From Parapristionchus giblindavisi (Eukaryota > Nematoda > Chromadorea > Rhabditida > Diplogasteridae), in NCBI GenBank assembly GCA_943737045.1, contig CALSFV010000429.1, positions 61,001-125,000 on the forward strand: a stretch of DNA of 64,000 nucleotides, written 5' to 3'. The notes beneath the pieces are model-generated. The model did not search any database. It saw nothing but the letters and a program-made list of their open reading frames with translations, and was not told the origin of the DNA. The position numbers and the translations under genes were made by a program. Below, piece by piece: positions 32,470 to 44,809 of this stretch (its first letter is position 1; every line of letters starts with the position of its first letter).

Positions 32470-34694
32470 TTAAGAGACCGGCTCGGTAAGACTCGAGCAT
32501 TTTGACCCCCTGCCGGACATTCGCGAGGACTTTCGATCTGGCCCTCAATACTTTCATCATAGACACATACCGGGGGGAGACCGATGAAAGTTATAGTGAA
32601 AATGCCCTTAGGCTCAAACCCGGCTCACATATGTCGCATAAAATAAAAAATTGAAAAATTCATAACTTTTCAATCGTGATAGCTAGCAGCGTTATTTCTT
32701 TTTATTGGTGAATAACATGTCATGCGCCCTTATAAACACAGCTGAGCAGTAATTTCATATCGTTCTGGATATGTTTTTTCGTGTATGATTTTCCGATTTT
32801 TCCTCTTCCATCCTCGTTGAAGAGAGACGGCAAGCATTGACATAGTACATATTGTAGCCCTGACACTTCTGTACATGATGGTCACATTCCCTTGGAAATC
32901 CAACTTTTCTGAAGCATCGAGAATTGCAACTGAATGTGAGATATGTGTAATTTGCAAAAATCGAAAATTAAATTTCTTGTAAATCGCAAGAGTAGTAGGT
33001 AGCTTTATTATGCCTTTTTACTTGTAGTGATGCGCCTACACAGAAAAAATATTCAAGTAGACTCAGACTAAATTTTTAAAAATTTTTAAAAATAATTATT
33101 TTATTTTTATTTTTTTCAACCCTGACATTGAGTCGACCGTCAAGGCAAGTTGATTCATAGGGCGGATGGTAGCTGATGCATGTCCGTTTGCGAAAACAAC
33201 TGCCACGAAAAGAATCGTCGTTTCGCAGATCTAGAATTTATTTTTTTAATTATCAAACTTGAATATTTATATGTTTCTTTCACATAAATCGGTTGGAAGG
33301 TGGCGTATGGCAACCAAAGCTGTACCATTGTTATCAGTAGGAGTGTACTGTACTGCACTACCGTAACCGTCAGGAATCACGAACTAACTTTTTTTCAGTC
33401 GACCCATGATTCACAACCATGACCCCGGGTTCATGGTTGAGAATAGCTGAGGTCGAAAAATTCATGATGATCCCAGACCAAATACTATTTGGCAATATAT
33501 CAACAGTGAGCCAACTTCTAGTTTTCTGGATACCGTAACCCAAAATACAGTAATCTAGTTACCGTACCCTATAATAATGTGGTGAAATTCTCGGAAAATT
33601 CAAGTGCGTGCCTTACAATTACTGTAGTTTGGGTTACGGTATCCAGAAAACTAGAAGTTGGCTCACTGTTGATATATTGCCAAATAGTATTTGGTCTGGG
33701 ATCATCATGAATTTTTCGACCTCAGCTATTCTCAACCATGAACCCGGGGTCATGGTTGTGAATCATGGGTCGACTGAAAAAAAGTTAGTTCGTGATTCCT
33801 GACGATTATGGTATTCAAGTACAGTTCACTCCCACTGATAACAATGGTACAGCTTTGGTTGCCATACGCCACCTTCCAACCGATTTATGTGAAAGAAACA
33901 TGTATTTTTTCAAGTTTGATAATTAAAAAAATAAATTCTAGATCTGCGAAACGACGATTCTTTTCGTGGCAGTTGTTTTCGCAAACGGACATGCATCAGC
34001 TACCATCCGCCCTATGAATCAACTTGCCTTGACGGTCGACTCAATGTCAGGGTTGAAAAAAAATAAAAATAAAATAATTATTTTTAAAAATTTTTAAAAA
34101 TTTAGTCTGAGTCTACTTGAATATTTTTTCTGTGTAGGCGCATCACTACAAGTAAAAAGGCATAATAAAGCTACCTACTACTCTTGCGATTTACAAGAAA
34201 TTTAATTTTCGATTTTTGCAAATTACACATATCTCACATTCAGTTGCAATTCTCGATGCTTCAGAAAAGTTGGATTTCCAAGGGAATGTGACCATCATGT
34301 ACAGAAGTGTCAGGGCTACAATATGTACTATGTCAATGCTTGCCGTCTCTCTTCAACGAGGATGGAAGAGGAAAAATCGGAAAATCATACACGAAAAAAC
34401 ATATCCAGAACGACATGATATTACTGCTCAACTGTGTTTGTAAGAGTGCATGACATGTTATTCACCAATAAAAAGAAATAAAAGTCCTAGCTATCGCGAT
34501 TGAAAAGTTATGAATTTTTCAATTTTTTATTTTATGCGACATATGTGAGCCGGGTTTGAGCCTAAGGGCATTTTCACTATAACTTTCATCGGTCTCCCCC
34601 CGGTATGTGTCTATGATGAAAGTATTGAGGGCCAGATCGAAAGTCCTCGCGAATGTCCGGACCATGCTCGAGTCTTACCGAGCCGGTCTCTTAA
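32470..34694. mobile_element. 2.2 kb near-perfect palindrome, TTAA-ended
   Basis: Left arm about 32470-33555, right arm about 33617-34694, loop about 60 bp. The ends are TTAAGAGACCGGCTCGG and its inverse with TTAA at both extremes (32470-32473 and 34691-34694). The arms differ at few positions. The mirrored short open frame in the arms has no known domain. It lies 40 nt upstream of the transporter start and 310 nt upstream of the TAMM41 start, filling their shared upstream region. Confidence 0.93.
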
Positions 34695-35004
34695 ATCACA
34701 AGAAACATGGAGAAATGAGTCTTGATCAACTTAATTTTTAAACAATCGATAATAGTTCAGCTTAAACGCAAAGAATGAAACAGTTAAAACGTCAGCAAAC
34801 ACTAAAAAAAGACAAAAACGTGTACAAGATTGGACGTTAAAACTACGAAAGTTGTACGAATGTATTTACAGTATACCTAGAATTCACATTGGTGCGTGCA
34901 GTCAGGCAAACTTTTCACTAGCTTCAGTTTTGAATTTTCTTTATTTTTATCATTATTTCCTTAATTTAAGTGTTTGTTTAGATTTAAAACTTGTTTAGGG
35001 GTGA

Positions 35005-38000
35005 ATGGCGGTGTCGACGCGACTGGTGAAGGAGTTGATCAGTGATCTTCCACTGGCCAATCTCAGTTATGCCTTCGCCTACGGATCCGGCGCTGTTTCG
35101 CAGGTAATTTTCCTCGTTTTCTCTTTGATTTTACTATTAAATTCGATTATTTTAGGCAAATGAGCGAATGGAAGATAAAATGGTCGATCTAGTGCTGTGC
35201 TCGAAGGATCCTACGGTCATTTTCATTTATTTATTCAATATTTCGCTAAATTATTGACTGTTTTCATGCTTTAAACGATCAGTTTAAGGTATTTCATGAA
35301 GAAAACTTGAAAATGAACGCGTCGCACTACTCCTTTGTGCGTTTCTTCGGTCCTCCAGCCATCGCTCGATTACAGGTTTCGAATTTTGCTATTTTTATTT
35401 CAATAAAATATTGTTTATTTTTATTTTTCCTAATCAAAAAATCTCAGAATGCGGCTGCGCAAGTGTACTACAATACGCAGATTCGGACGAGCACTGGTCG
35501 AATGATCAAGTATGGTGTGATATCGGAGCAGTCCCTGAAGGTACTGTAAGTACGGTGAATACTGTGATGCTCAGAGCACACGTAATGCAGTATTAAACCT
35601 CAAATATGATTAGTTAACGTGGTATGATTTCCTGCTTCTGGCGACGAATGTTATTCTTAACTGCTAGAAGCCTAGAGGCTAAATACTAAACATTTCTGAG
35701 CGGATCCAAGTTGAGGGACTCCCCGCACACTTTTTTAATTGTTGAGTGATTTTTTTTAATGCAACCATAATCGGAGTGATATTGTCGCTAGCGATAATCG
35801 GTGAGGATAAGGCCCATGTATGATACTCGAAATCAACTAGCAACGATAACCCTTCCGTAAATACATTTGAATAACTTTCCTCATTATATATTAGTCTTTA
35901 AATAGTTTCTCTTCCAACACAACCAACTTTCAAACCAATCCTTCATTACTTCAACTCTAATTGCAGACAGATCTTCTCGATTGGCGTTGGCTCTATATCG
36001 CAGGTAGACTTCAGAAACCCGTCGTTGATGTGAGTACTGTATCTTATGAGAGGAATCGCCAGAGGTTCGACCACCCCCCGGACATAGAAATTTCGACCCC
36101 CTGAAAAATTCAGATTAAGTACTTTGAACGATGCTCTACCGAACTGCGTTGGCCGAATTTGCATATCTGTTCTCATTTTCGAGTTACGGTAGGTCAAAGT
36201 TGGCAGGTACGGTATTTTTGGCTCGAGTGTGCGTCAGAAAAATGATCATAACTCCGTTCAAAATAATGATAGACACTTTTTCAAAAAAAGGATCGAAAGA
36301 GGAGAATTTGTGCAACATTTCCCAGTTGATGACCTCATTTGTCGACCATGCGCCGGTGCGGGGCGGTCGGTTTTATGAAAAAGTGACGTAACTTTCCTAA
36401 TCGGAAAAAGTGAACTTTGCTTCTATGCGCGTTTTGTTGCATCCATATGTGTCTAAAAATGACCCAAGTTTCAGAGGATTTGAGAAATGCAAAAAAAAAA
36501 AGCGTTGATTTTAGTGACGCGACCTCGGACCTGACATTGGAAAGAACGGCTTATTCCTTTATCAAGAGACAGCAAAGGTGCTTAAATGACTCAAAAACAT
36601 TCAAAAAACAATAGGAGCTCAAAATACCCATATATGACAGTTATTTGAAACACAAAATCACCGAATTCCGAAAAATTTGAAAAAAACCCATATTTTGCTT
36701 TTCCACGTGGAAAAAACGTCTCAGTAATGTTAATTAATCTTTATAATATTTCTTATAATGTTTTTGAACATTTTTGTTTTTGGAAGTGAAGGCCTATCTG
36801 CTCTTAGAGCCGAGATATCCGCCATCGAGATTACACGCGCGCGCCCCAACTCCGCACGATGTGTTGCCATAAAATGATCGTTTTCCAGCTCAGAATGACT
36901 CAAAACAACTTGTTTCATCATTCTTATCACGAAAAAAAACCTTGGAACAAGTTTTCTGTGTCTGTAAAAATCAGCAAAAGATTTGGATCGAACCAGGGTT
37001 CGAACCCGCTCGGTGGTAAAGGTAAAGAAGTAAAGAGGTACCGCTCTAAAAACACCGAGCGGGTTCGAACCCCGGTTCGATCCAAATCTTTTGCTGATTT
37101 TTACAGACACAGAAAACTTGTTCCAAGGTTTTTTTTCGTGATAAGAATGATGTAACAAGTTGTTTTGAGTCATCCTGAGCTGGAAAACGTTCATTTTATG
37201 GCAACACATCGTGCGGAGTTGGGGCGCGCGCGTGTAATCTCGATGGCGGATATCTCGGCTCTAAGAGCAGATAGGCCTTCACTTCCAAAAACATAAATGT
37301 TCAAAAACATTATAAGAAATATTATAAAGATTAATTAACATTACTGAGACGTTTTTTCCACGTGGAAAAGCAAAATATGGGTTTTTTTCAAATTTTTCGG
37401 AATTCGGTGATTTTGTGTTTCAAATAACTGTCATATATGGGTATTTTGAGCTCCTATTGTTTTTTGAATGTTTTTGATTCATTTAAGCACCTTTGCTGTC
37501 TCTTGATAAAGGAATAAGCCGTTCTTTCCAATGTCAGGTCCGAGGTCGCGTCACTAAAATCAACGCTTTTTTTTTTTGCATTTCTCAAATCCTCTGAAAC
37601 TTGGGTCATTTTTAGACACATATGGATGCAACAAAACGCGCATAGAAGCAAAGTTCACTTTTTCCGATTAGGAAAGTTACGTCACTTTTTCATAAAACCG
37701 ACCGCCCCGCACCGGCGCATGGTCGACAAATGAGGTCATCAACTGGGAAATGTTGCACAAATTCTCCTCTCTCGATCCTTTTTTTGAAAAAGTGTCTATC
37801 ATTATTTTGAACGGAGTTATGATCATTTTTCTGACGCACACTCGAGCCAAAAATACCGTACCTGCCAACTTTGACCTACCGTAACTCGAAAATGAGAGCA
37901 GATATGCAAATTCGGCCAACGCAGTTCGATAGAGCATCGTTCAAAGTACTTAATCTGAATTTTTCAGGGGGTCGAATTTTCTATGTCCGCGGACCCTCTG

Positions 38001-38794
38001 AAACGGTCGATTCTCTCGCGATTCCTCTCTTATAATAATTCTTGATATAACAATGAAACATAGGTGGGCGCGTGAAAACGAAATAATTTTGCGCACAGCC
38101 TTGTTTTCTCACCGGGGCCTTGCGCATAGCCTTGCCTCGCAAAAATTGGAAAACTTCCAGTCAAATTTATCAAAAATTAGCCTTGCGCACAGCCTTGCCT
38201 CGCCCTTCCCCCGTTTTGCGCACTGCCTTCCTCCAGCGTGCCCATCTATGCAATGAAACGTGTGATGATAAAAGTGAAATTTGTATGAAAATGATAGCGA
38301 ATACGATAATGATAAACGTACTTTTCATCTGCTATCATGCTGTATCCTCAATGTAAATAGTGTTTGTTGATGTTGAGTGTTTTTTGCTTCTTGCAATCAA
38401 TATTGTTTGGTCAGTTTTTTCGAGGTTCTTAAATTGATCTTTGATCTTTCAGGTGATCGAACCCTCAGCTGAAATCTCCGCGTGGATTGTCCAGAATCGA
38501 CTGAGCGCGCTCCAAGTGAGATTTATGTTTCACTAATTATAAATAGTTCCTCGTCTTATCATAATTTTTAATATTGCACGATCTGCGTAATCTAAATAAA
38601 GTAAAAGGAACCTTTGTGATGTTTAAATGGTCTTTAGGTAATTGCTGCATCTGTATATTAATATATTTTTAGTGTTAGTTCTTTGGTTAGTTAGTTACTG
38701 TGAGCAATATTTTTAGTGCAGATGTGAGGTTTTATGACGCTACAGAATCAGTGGCAACACTGCTTATTGTTAGCAAATCTTCCTAAAGCGAGTT

Positions 38795-38853
<59 letters not shown>

Positions 38854-41800
38854 CTAGTCCGCCCTCCTCCTTCTGCCCGACACGTTCACTTACAAGGAGC
38901 TATTCGAAACGCTGGTGGGACTCTCGTACAAGGGTGACTTCCGCATGATCATCGGAGAAGATAAGGCTAAGGTGGGAAAGACATATAATAGAGTATTATT
39001 AGTGTTGACATCAATGACAAAATAGGTGTCTATGAAAAGCAGTGTAAATTTTTTAAATTTTTTTGTTTGTAATGGTCTATCTGTCGACGAATTGCGATAT
39101 ACAATGATAAAGGTAGCGGCCGAAACAACATAGGGCGCATGTGTATGCAAATCTAGAAGGTGCAGCTATTAATATTATCAATTTAATAATAAGAAATATT
39201 TCAGCGGGAAACTACGGGAAAAAATCAAAAGATCAAAAAATCGATAAAAATGCAAATTTGGCGAAATCAAGTGCCTTCTCCTTTACCTCACTATGGTCAA
39301 TCATATAAATTTCATCCAAATCGGTGAAAAAAAATTAAAAACTGTCAGTTGGCTTCTTTCATTCTTACAGGAGATCCGTGTTATTGTAATCAAAGTGTGG
39401 TTAATTTTCGGTGTTCCGAATTAGTAGTCTAATTAGTAGAATTAGAATTAGTTTGAACACCTAATTTTGAATTTTGCGATATTTGTGATACTTCTGTATC
39501 ACTGACTGGTGTTTTCTCATGAAAATCAGTTTGTGTAGCTTAAAATTATCGTTGTGCGAGTAAATTATAGATTGCTTAAAGATTATCGATTGATTGTAGA
39601 TCTCAAAGATCGCGAAAGGCAACGCGGAGAAATTGGAGGAGGTGTACGTGCCACTATTGCAAGCCGACGATCGAGTATCTGTCCAGAATGGTACGGTATT
39701 GCAGGTAACGAATGTGACCCGATTGAACCATAAGGGATTACGGTAGTTTAGGGGGTTACGGTAGTAGAAAGAGTGTTCCTGGTAAGTAGTCTGACTCGAT
39801 TGAACTAAAGGTAGATTGCGATAGTCATGATGGAGGGGTTACCGTAGTAGAAACTCGTTCATAAGTCTGACACGATTGAACTAGATTTTTAAATTTTTAG
39901 CTTTCATGTAGATTTTTAGCTTGCGACGGTGCTGCAACTATTGATTTGTTTATTGAGCGTAATACCGTAATCTCTGTTTCTTCCTTGCAGGACGCCTCAA
40001 CGAACGCGATCTACCATCGGCTCAATCTGCTCCCCGGTGAGGTACGGTAGTTTTTGTGGATCATGACTTAAGAATATTCGAACAGTGGCATTATGCAAGC
40101 ATAGCTTGCTTGTTTGATTATCAAAAAAACTTTTTTTTTAAAAATTGATATCTCACTGGTGAAGTTTGACGTTGTGAACCGGTTGATTTGTGTTCCTCCA
40201 AATTAATTAAACTTTAATTTATTGACGCTATAATAATGTTACGCTATAATAAGTTAGTGCACGAATCAATAATAATAATAAATAATATAATAATAATTTT
40301 AATAATAATAATTTTATTCACCATAAATAGGGTGTGATAAACAATAAACAATAATCAGCACCAATAATAATAATAATAATAAGATTGAATCAATGGTTCT
40401 ATATGGTTATGATAATGAGTAGGGGGTTTTGAATGTGAGCTGATCGGGCAGGAATAGGTCATTGGTGAACTTTGCCAGTGAGATTTGTGATTCTTTCTAA
40501 TACCAAGAGATTAGTTCGAAATGTGCTATTTCGATTTGTCTGATTTGTTGGTAGCTATAATCAGAAAAAAGTGCGCACATTTACAGTATCGGCGTAAAGT
40601 GATGAGACTTTTTTTTCATTTTTTTATAACTTTTGATCCAGGAAAGCAATCAGGATGATCTTTTGAACCAATGTACAGAATTTATCAGGGAATATTACCA
40701 TGATGTGTTGGTGTAATTAAATTAGTTCATTATTGCGTAGTGATGACGCAATCGAAGTACACTTTTTTGAAAATTACCAATTTTTTAGTGAGAAGTCCTG
40801 TTCTTCTGAAACATTGTGAGAGTGGAGACATCTACTAGGGCTGCACAGGAAAAATATCCGGAATGGATCCGACTCCGATTTCGAGCCGTAGCTTTGTTGC
40901 AAATTTGACCCCCCAAAATTTAAAATTAAGCTTCTAGATGTGCTAGCGACCCGTTCTAAGCGCCAAAATGATGCTAGTGGTAAGCGATGTTTATTCCCAG
41001 ATAATGGTAGTCTTAGCTCTCATTCGCCCTCAGGGCATGAAAAACAAAAATTTTTGGAAAGGTTGCTTTTGAGACCCTACCGTTCAGAGGGCAGGTGTTC
41101 TAAAATTCTGATTCCTGTGCAAGCAGCTTTGTAATGTATCATATATTTATTTCCCTTATTTTGGTTTAGTTCCCATTCCTTTCAGACCCGCGGCAAATGA
41201 TATGCTGAGGTCGACTCGGTGCGCGCTCTCGCGCTTTCTCTCTCACTGCTCTCGTCTCTGGGCCTCTATTGATGAAATCTCGTATTTTCAATGCACCAAT
41301 GCATATTAGAGATGTTCACAAAAGTTTTTACACTGTTGCTAAACTTTGATCTTTGGTCTTTGTATTTTGATCTTTACTCGCTGAAACCGAGTAGACCTCA
41401 ACTTAACCTTTGCTGCGGGTCTGAAAGGAATCGGAACTAAACAAAAATAAGGGAAATAAGTATATGATACATTGCAAAGCTGCTTGCACAGGAATCAGAA
41501 TTTTAGAACACCTGCCCTCTGAACGGTAGGGTCTCAAAAGCAACCTTTCCAAAAAATTTTTGTTTTTCATGCCCTGAGGGCGAATGAGAGCTAAGACTAC
41601 CATTATCTGGGAATAAACATCGCTTACCACTAGCATCATTTTGGCGCTTAGAACGGGTCGTTAGCACATCTAGAAGCTGAATTTTAAATTTTGGGGTCAA
41701 AATTGCAACAAAACTACGGTTCGAAATCGGGATCGGATCCATTCCGAATTTTTTTCCTGTGCAGCCCTAGTAGATGTCTCCACTCTCACAATGTTTCAGA

Positions 41801-43079
41801 AGAACAGGACTTCTCAGTAAAAAATTGGTAATTTTCAAAAAAGTGTACTTCGATTGCGTCATTACTACGCTATAATGAACTAATTTAATTACACCAATAC
41901 ATCATGGTAATATTTCCTGATAAATTCTGTACATTGGTTCAAAAGATCATCCTGATTGCTTTCCTGGATCAAAAGTTATAAAAAAATGAAAAAGCGTCTC
42001 ATCACTTTACGCCGATACTGTAGAATAAAGAAAGAAATTAAATGTTTTCTAAACATATTGAAATATTTGTATTTTATATTTCCTAATAATTATTTCTATA
42101 TTAATTATTATTTTAAATATTACGTACATTTCATAATTCCGCAAAAATCGATTTCAGGTCGTGACGCGTCTGCTCACACAATGGAATAGACACCACAGAA
42201 CGATGAACGACGCCGAAGAGGTACGGTATGGGGAAATATCGATTGGTTTTCTAGTTTGTTGGCTACGGTAGTTTTGGGCTATTTGTGAATGGTTGATCTG
42301 TTGTGGCAGGAATTAGAGAATGGACTGTTATAACGTTATTTAATTATGCTATATTATCAATGGATTATTGATCGCTTGTGACGATGATTATTGATTAATT
42401 GTTATTTATTGATTGATTCTCAGGTACTCTTCTCGCTCGCTCGACGACATGACGTGGCTAGCCACTTAGAGAAGTACGGTATCTGTTTATTATTATTATT
42501 GATTTTTGCTATTGAGTAAACAATATAAACATAATATATAGTAATTGTTATCCGTGTATGTAGGTAAGCGAAAGTTTCCTGAATGATTCATGGTTTAGCT
42601 ATATTTAATGATAAGATCAATCGATAATTGATGATCAATTATTGATTTACAGGACCATAAGTACGATAGTGCGTGACTCGTCCATCCTGCAGACGGCCAA
42701 GAACGCAGTCAGTGCGGGTACGGTATATTGATTTATTGATTGATCAAGTAGTTATCGATTACTACGAAATACTGCTTACAGTATCCTCAACGGAGTCTTA
42801 CTTTCAATATGCAGTATATTTAATTTCATAGATACTAACATTGTCTTATAATCGATTATAGGTTCCTTATTGTATAATTCATTACCGTATCATTATCTCG
42901 TAATCTATTACAGTATCCCACAGTGACTACCGTAACCCTCGTAATCTATTAAAGTATCCCACAATGACTACCGTAACCTGCATAGATTCGTTGCAGGAGT
43001 GATGCGTTCGATTCGTTACTCGTCGGAGAAGCTGGTGAAGTGGGGCCGATCGTTGAATGTGAAGAGCAAAGATCAATAG
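35005..43079 (+). CDS. TAMM41: TAM41, mitochondrial phosphatidate cytidylyltransferase
   Basis: Thirteen plus-strand exons join in frame (1,002 nt, 333 residues): 35005-35103, 35156-35215, 35283-35375, 35448-35540, 35967-36029, 38453-38515, 38858-38971, 39600-39704, 39991-40041, 42158-42220, 42424-42473, 42653-42717, 42997-43079. TAM41 makes CDP-diacylglycerol from phosphatidic acid and CTP at the inner mitochondrial membrane, the first committed step to cardiolipin. Family hallmarks, in order: [10 protein letters not shown] (nucleotidyltransferase GSG at 27-29), MVDLVL with the catalytic-type Asp44, [13 protein letters not shown] (65-77), [38 protein letters not shown], and [18 protein letters not shown]. 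Length fits the family (about 320-340). TTGTTTAG, 6 nt before the start codon, may be a trans-splice acceptor. Introns 5 and 9 carry kilobase palindromes. No clear mitochondrial presequence is visible. Confidence 0.96.
36044..38035. mobile_element. 2.0 kb palindrome in TAMM41 intron 5
   Basis: The arms (about 36044-37015 and 37053-38035) begin TTATGAGAGGAATCGC and its inverse, around a ~37-bp loop. Next to the loop both arms carry GGGTTCGAACCC, which contains a full B-box/T-loop word of pol III genes. The element begins 15 nt downstream of the exon 5 donor. The left arm has a small deletion near its outer end. No known transposase. Confidence 0.92.
38059..38250. mobile_element. CATA-ended MITE, family G, copy 2
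   Basis: 192 bp, CATAGGTGGGCG...GCCCATCTATG, with an exact 8-bp duplication CAATGAAA (38051-38058 and 38251-38258). It lies about 15 nt beyond the end of the intron 5 palindrome. Confidence 0.93.
38799..38851. repeat. (TAA)n microsatellite abutting a splice acceptor
   Basis: About 17 TAA units fill the end of TAMM41 intron 6. The acceptor TCTAG|TCC of exon 7 follows directly, so there is no polypyrimidine tract. Confidence 0.95.
40582..42022. mobile_element. 1.4 kb palindrome in TAMM41 intron 9, Tc1/mariner-type ends
   Basis: TACAGTATCGGCGTAAAG at the left and CTTTACGCCGATACTGTA at the right. The arms extend to about 41223 and from about 41385, with a ~160-bp loop. TA borders with CAGT termini fit the TA duplication of Tc1/mariner elements. 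No transposase frame. Confidence 0.9.
42888..42985. repeat. Two-unit ~41-bp minisatellite in TAMM41 intron 12
   Basis: TAATCTATTACAGTATCCCA followed by CAGTGACTACCGTAACCCTC, twice. The same unit is expanded in the downstream duplicates (50626 and 57405). Confidence 0.85.
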
Positions 43080-43081
43080 AC

Positions 43082-43320
43082 AGAGCGGAGGAGGAGAGGG
43101 AGGGGAGGGGGGGGGGGGGAAAGAAGGCATAGGGAGAGGGGGAGAGGGAGAGGGGAGAGGGAGTTAGAGAGAGAGAAAGAGAGACCTATTCTTGTATTCG
43201 GCTTACTCCGCTAATCATCCTTTAATCGGTTTCTCTCTCTCCCTCTCCCTCTCCCTCTCTCTCCCCGCCTCCCTCCCTCTCCCTCTCTCTCTCATCCTCT
43301 CACCTTACTCATATCCCCCT
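43082..43320. repeat. GA tract facing CT tract downstream of TAMM41
   Basis: A plus-strand GA/GGGA run (with a G run of about 11) is followed by a CT/CCCT run, so the transcript could fold back. The same arrangement recurs at 51175-51430 and, with the GA half much reduced, at about 57630-57800. Confidence 0.85.
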
Positions 43321-43723
43321 CTGAAAGAGAAAGTTTAGAACCGCTCTATTATGCCTCCCTCCACCCTCTAAAAATCAATTCGTTACCTAGTCTTTACTAT
43401 TATATTATTCACTTTGTCGAGTTGTTTCGAAAAGTAGGCAGAGCTTAGGTTTTTTTGTATTTTAGGATAATTTTACGACATTTTTAGATGTTTATTTGTT
43501 GTTTAGATCTTGTTTTTGCTTGTATCCTACCTCTCCGAGAGACATTATCGATTAGTAGAGTATCGATTATTGATTTTTAGGCAGATTACCGTATACTGCT
43601 AGTGTGTGTAATACGAGTATTGATTGATGTGCCTTGAATTTATCGTGAAAAGTTTTTGTATTAAGAGTAAATGAATGAGTACATATTGTATAATGAACAT
43701 TATTCGTTTTTTTTCCTGAACAG

Positions 43724-43862
43724 TGCCAGAAACAAGGACCTCATATCGCCATAGATCCGGTGCAATACTTTATCCTGACAGCATATCATATCGAGAGGGT
43801 GGTCAAAGCATGGGGTGTCTTCATATTCGCAGATCCGGAGACCCACCTCATAGTTGATCTAG
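43724..43862 (+). CDS. Orphan exon-like open block, family unknown
   Basis: Follows TTTTTTTCCTGAACAG and ends at CTAG|GTAAGG: 46 codons plus one base. The peptide is protein-like: PHIAIDPVQYFILTAYHIER then VVKAWGVFIFADPETHLIVD. I do not recognise the family. It lies 645 nt after the TAMM41 stop, and no partner exon was found on either side. Two downstream paralogues (about 52059-52200 and 58214-58353) are broken by a stop or frame change and G-run expansion, so only this copy is open. It may be an exon of a displaced gene or a captured fragment. Confidence 0.45.
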
Positions 43863-44217
43863 GTAAGGTGTTTGAAATTTAAATATTTTAAAAATATTGA
43901 ACAATCGATGGAATAAGTCGGAAAACGGGGTATTGTCCGCAATTCATAACTGTTCGAATAAAAGACGAATAAACTAAAAAGTAAAATGGTACGAGGGCAA
44001 ACTAAAACAGAATAAAAGAGTACTATGGTAAACGGGGGGCCTTGTCGCCGTCTCAGTTCTTTTCCACGCGAGAGGACGCCGCTCTTATAAAACGTCCTCT
44101 TATTGTTACGCACGGGAATTAGGTTGAGTGGAGGTGAAGATGAACTATTAGGTGGCTTGCGCACTTAACGTCTATCTATCGTAACTGTTCGTTTTTACAA
44201 GTAAATCTGATATTTTA

Positions 44218-44809
44218 CCGTCAAAACGAAAAAAAGTGAAACATTTGTCAAATAATTTGACAAAATTTGACAAAAGTTCACAAGATTCCCATTTTTAGCA
44301 TTTTTCATGATCTTGATGAAGTATTATCTCAGATTTTGTTTTGTAGATGTGTTTGCCAAATCCAGATAAGCACGACAAAAGTGAAAAAAATAATCAGGAG
44401 CTTTGCGGAGCAGAATTGGTATACTGTAGCATACTGTAGAGTCTTACTGTAAAATTGCTTCCATTGCGCTTTTTTTCGTCTAATCATGGATATATCTAGC
44501 ATTACCTGACTTCCTATAGCGAATGTGCACTTTTCGGATCATTTTATAGATCAGGCTGCAAAACGGGTATACTGTAGAAAATCATACCGTATACCAGTTT
44601 CACAAAACAGCGTTCACAGTGATTGATTTAAATTTTTTTCTTCATAGGTCAATTAGGTAAGCCCAGTGATGCTCATATACCCTATTGTCTATTAAAAAAC
44701 TAGTAACCGCGTTTAGATATCATGATTCAAAATTTTCACAATCTTGTGAACTTTTGTCAAATTTTGTCAAATTATTTGACAAATGTTTCACTTTTTTTCG
44801 TTTTGACGG
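44218..44809. mobile_element. TA-flanked MITE with ~60-bp inverted ends
   Basis: CCGTCAAAACGAAAAAAAGT at the left and its inverse at the right, with TA on each side (44216-44217 and 44810-44811). The paralogous site near 52529 reads straight through TTTTATATTCCG without it, giving an empty site. Tc1/mariner-type by TA target. Confidence 0.92.

Noticed and set aside
35695..35830. Possible fifth family F element in TAMM41 intron 4
   Set aside because: A CGCTAGCG core and CCCATGTATG end are visible, but no left end or duplication could be defined.
36980..37090. tRNA gene at the apex of the intron 5 palindrome
   Set aside because: A T-loop word is present, but no D-arm, anticodon arm or acceptor stem can be folded in order. 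Kept only as a B-box-like observation.
36730..37209. 159-codon minus-strand frame in the palindrome
   Set aside because: Its second half mirrors the first because the DNA is palindromic; no domain is visible.
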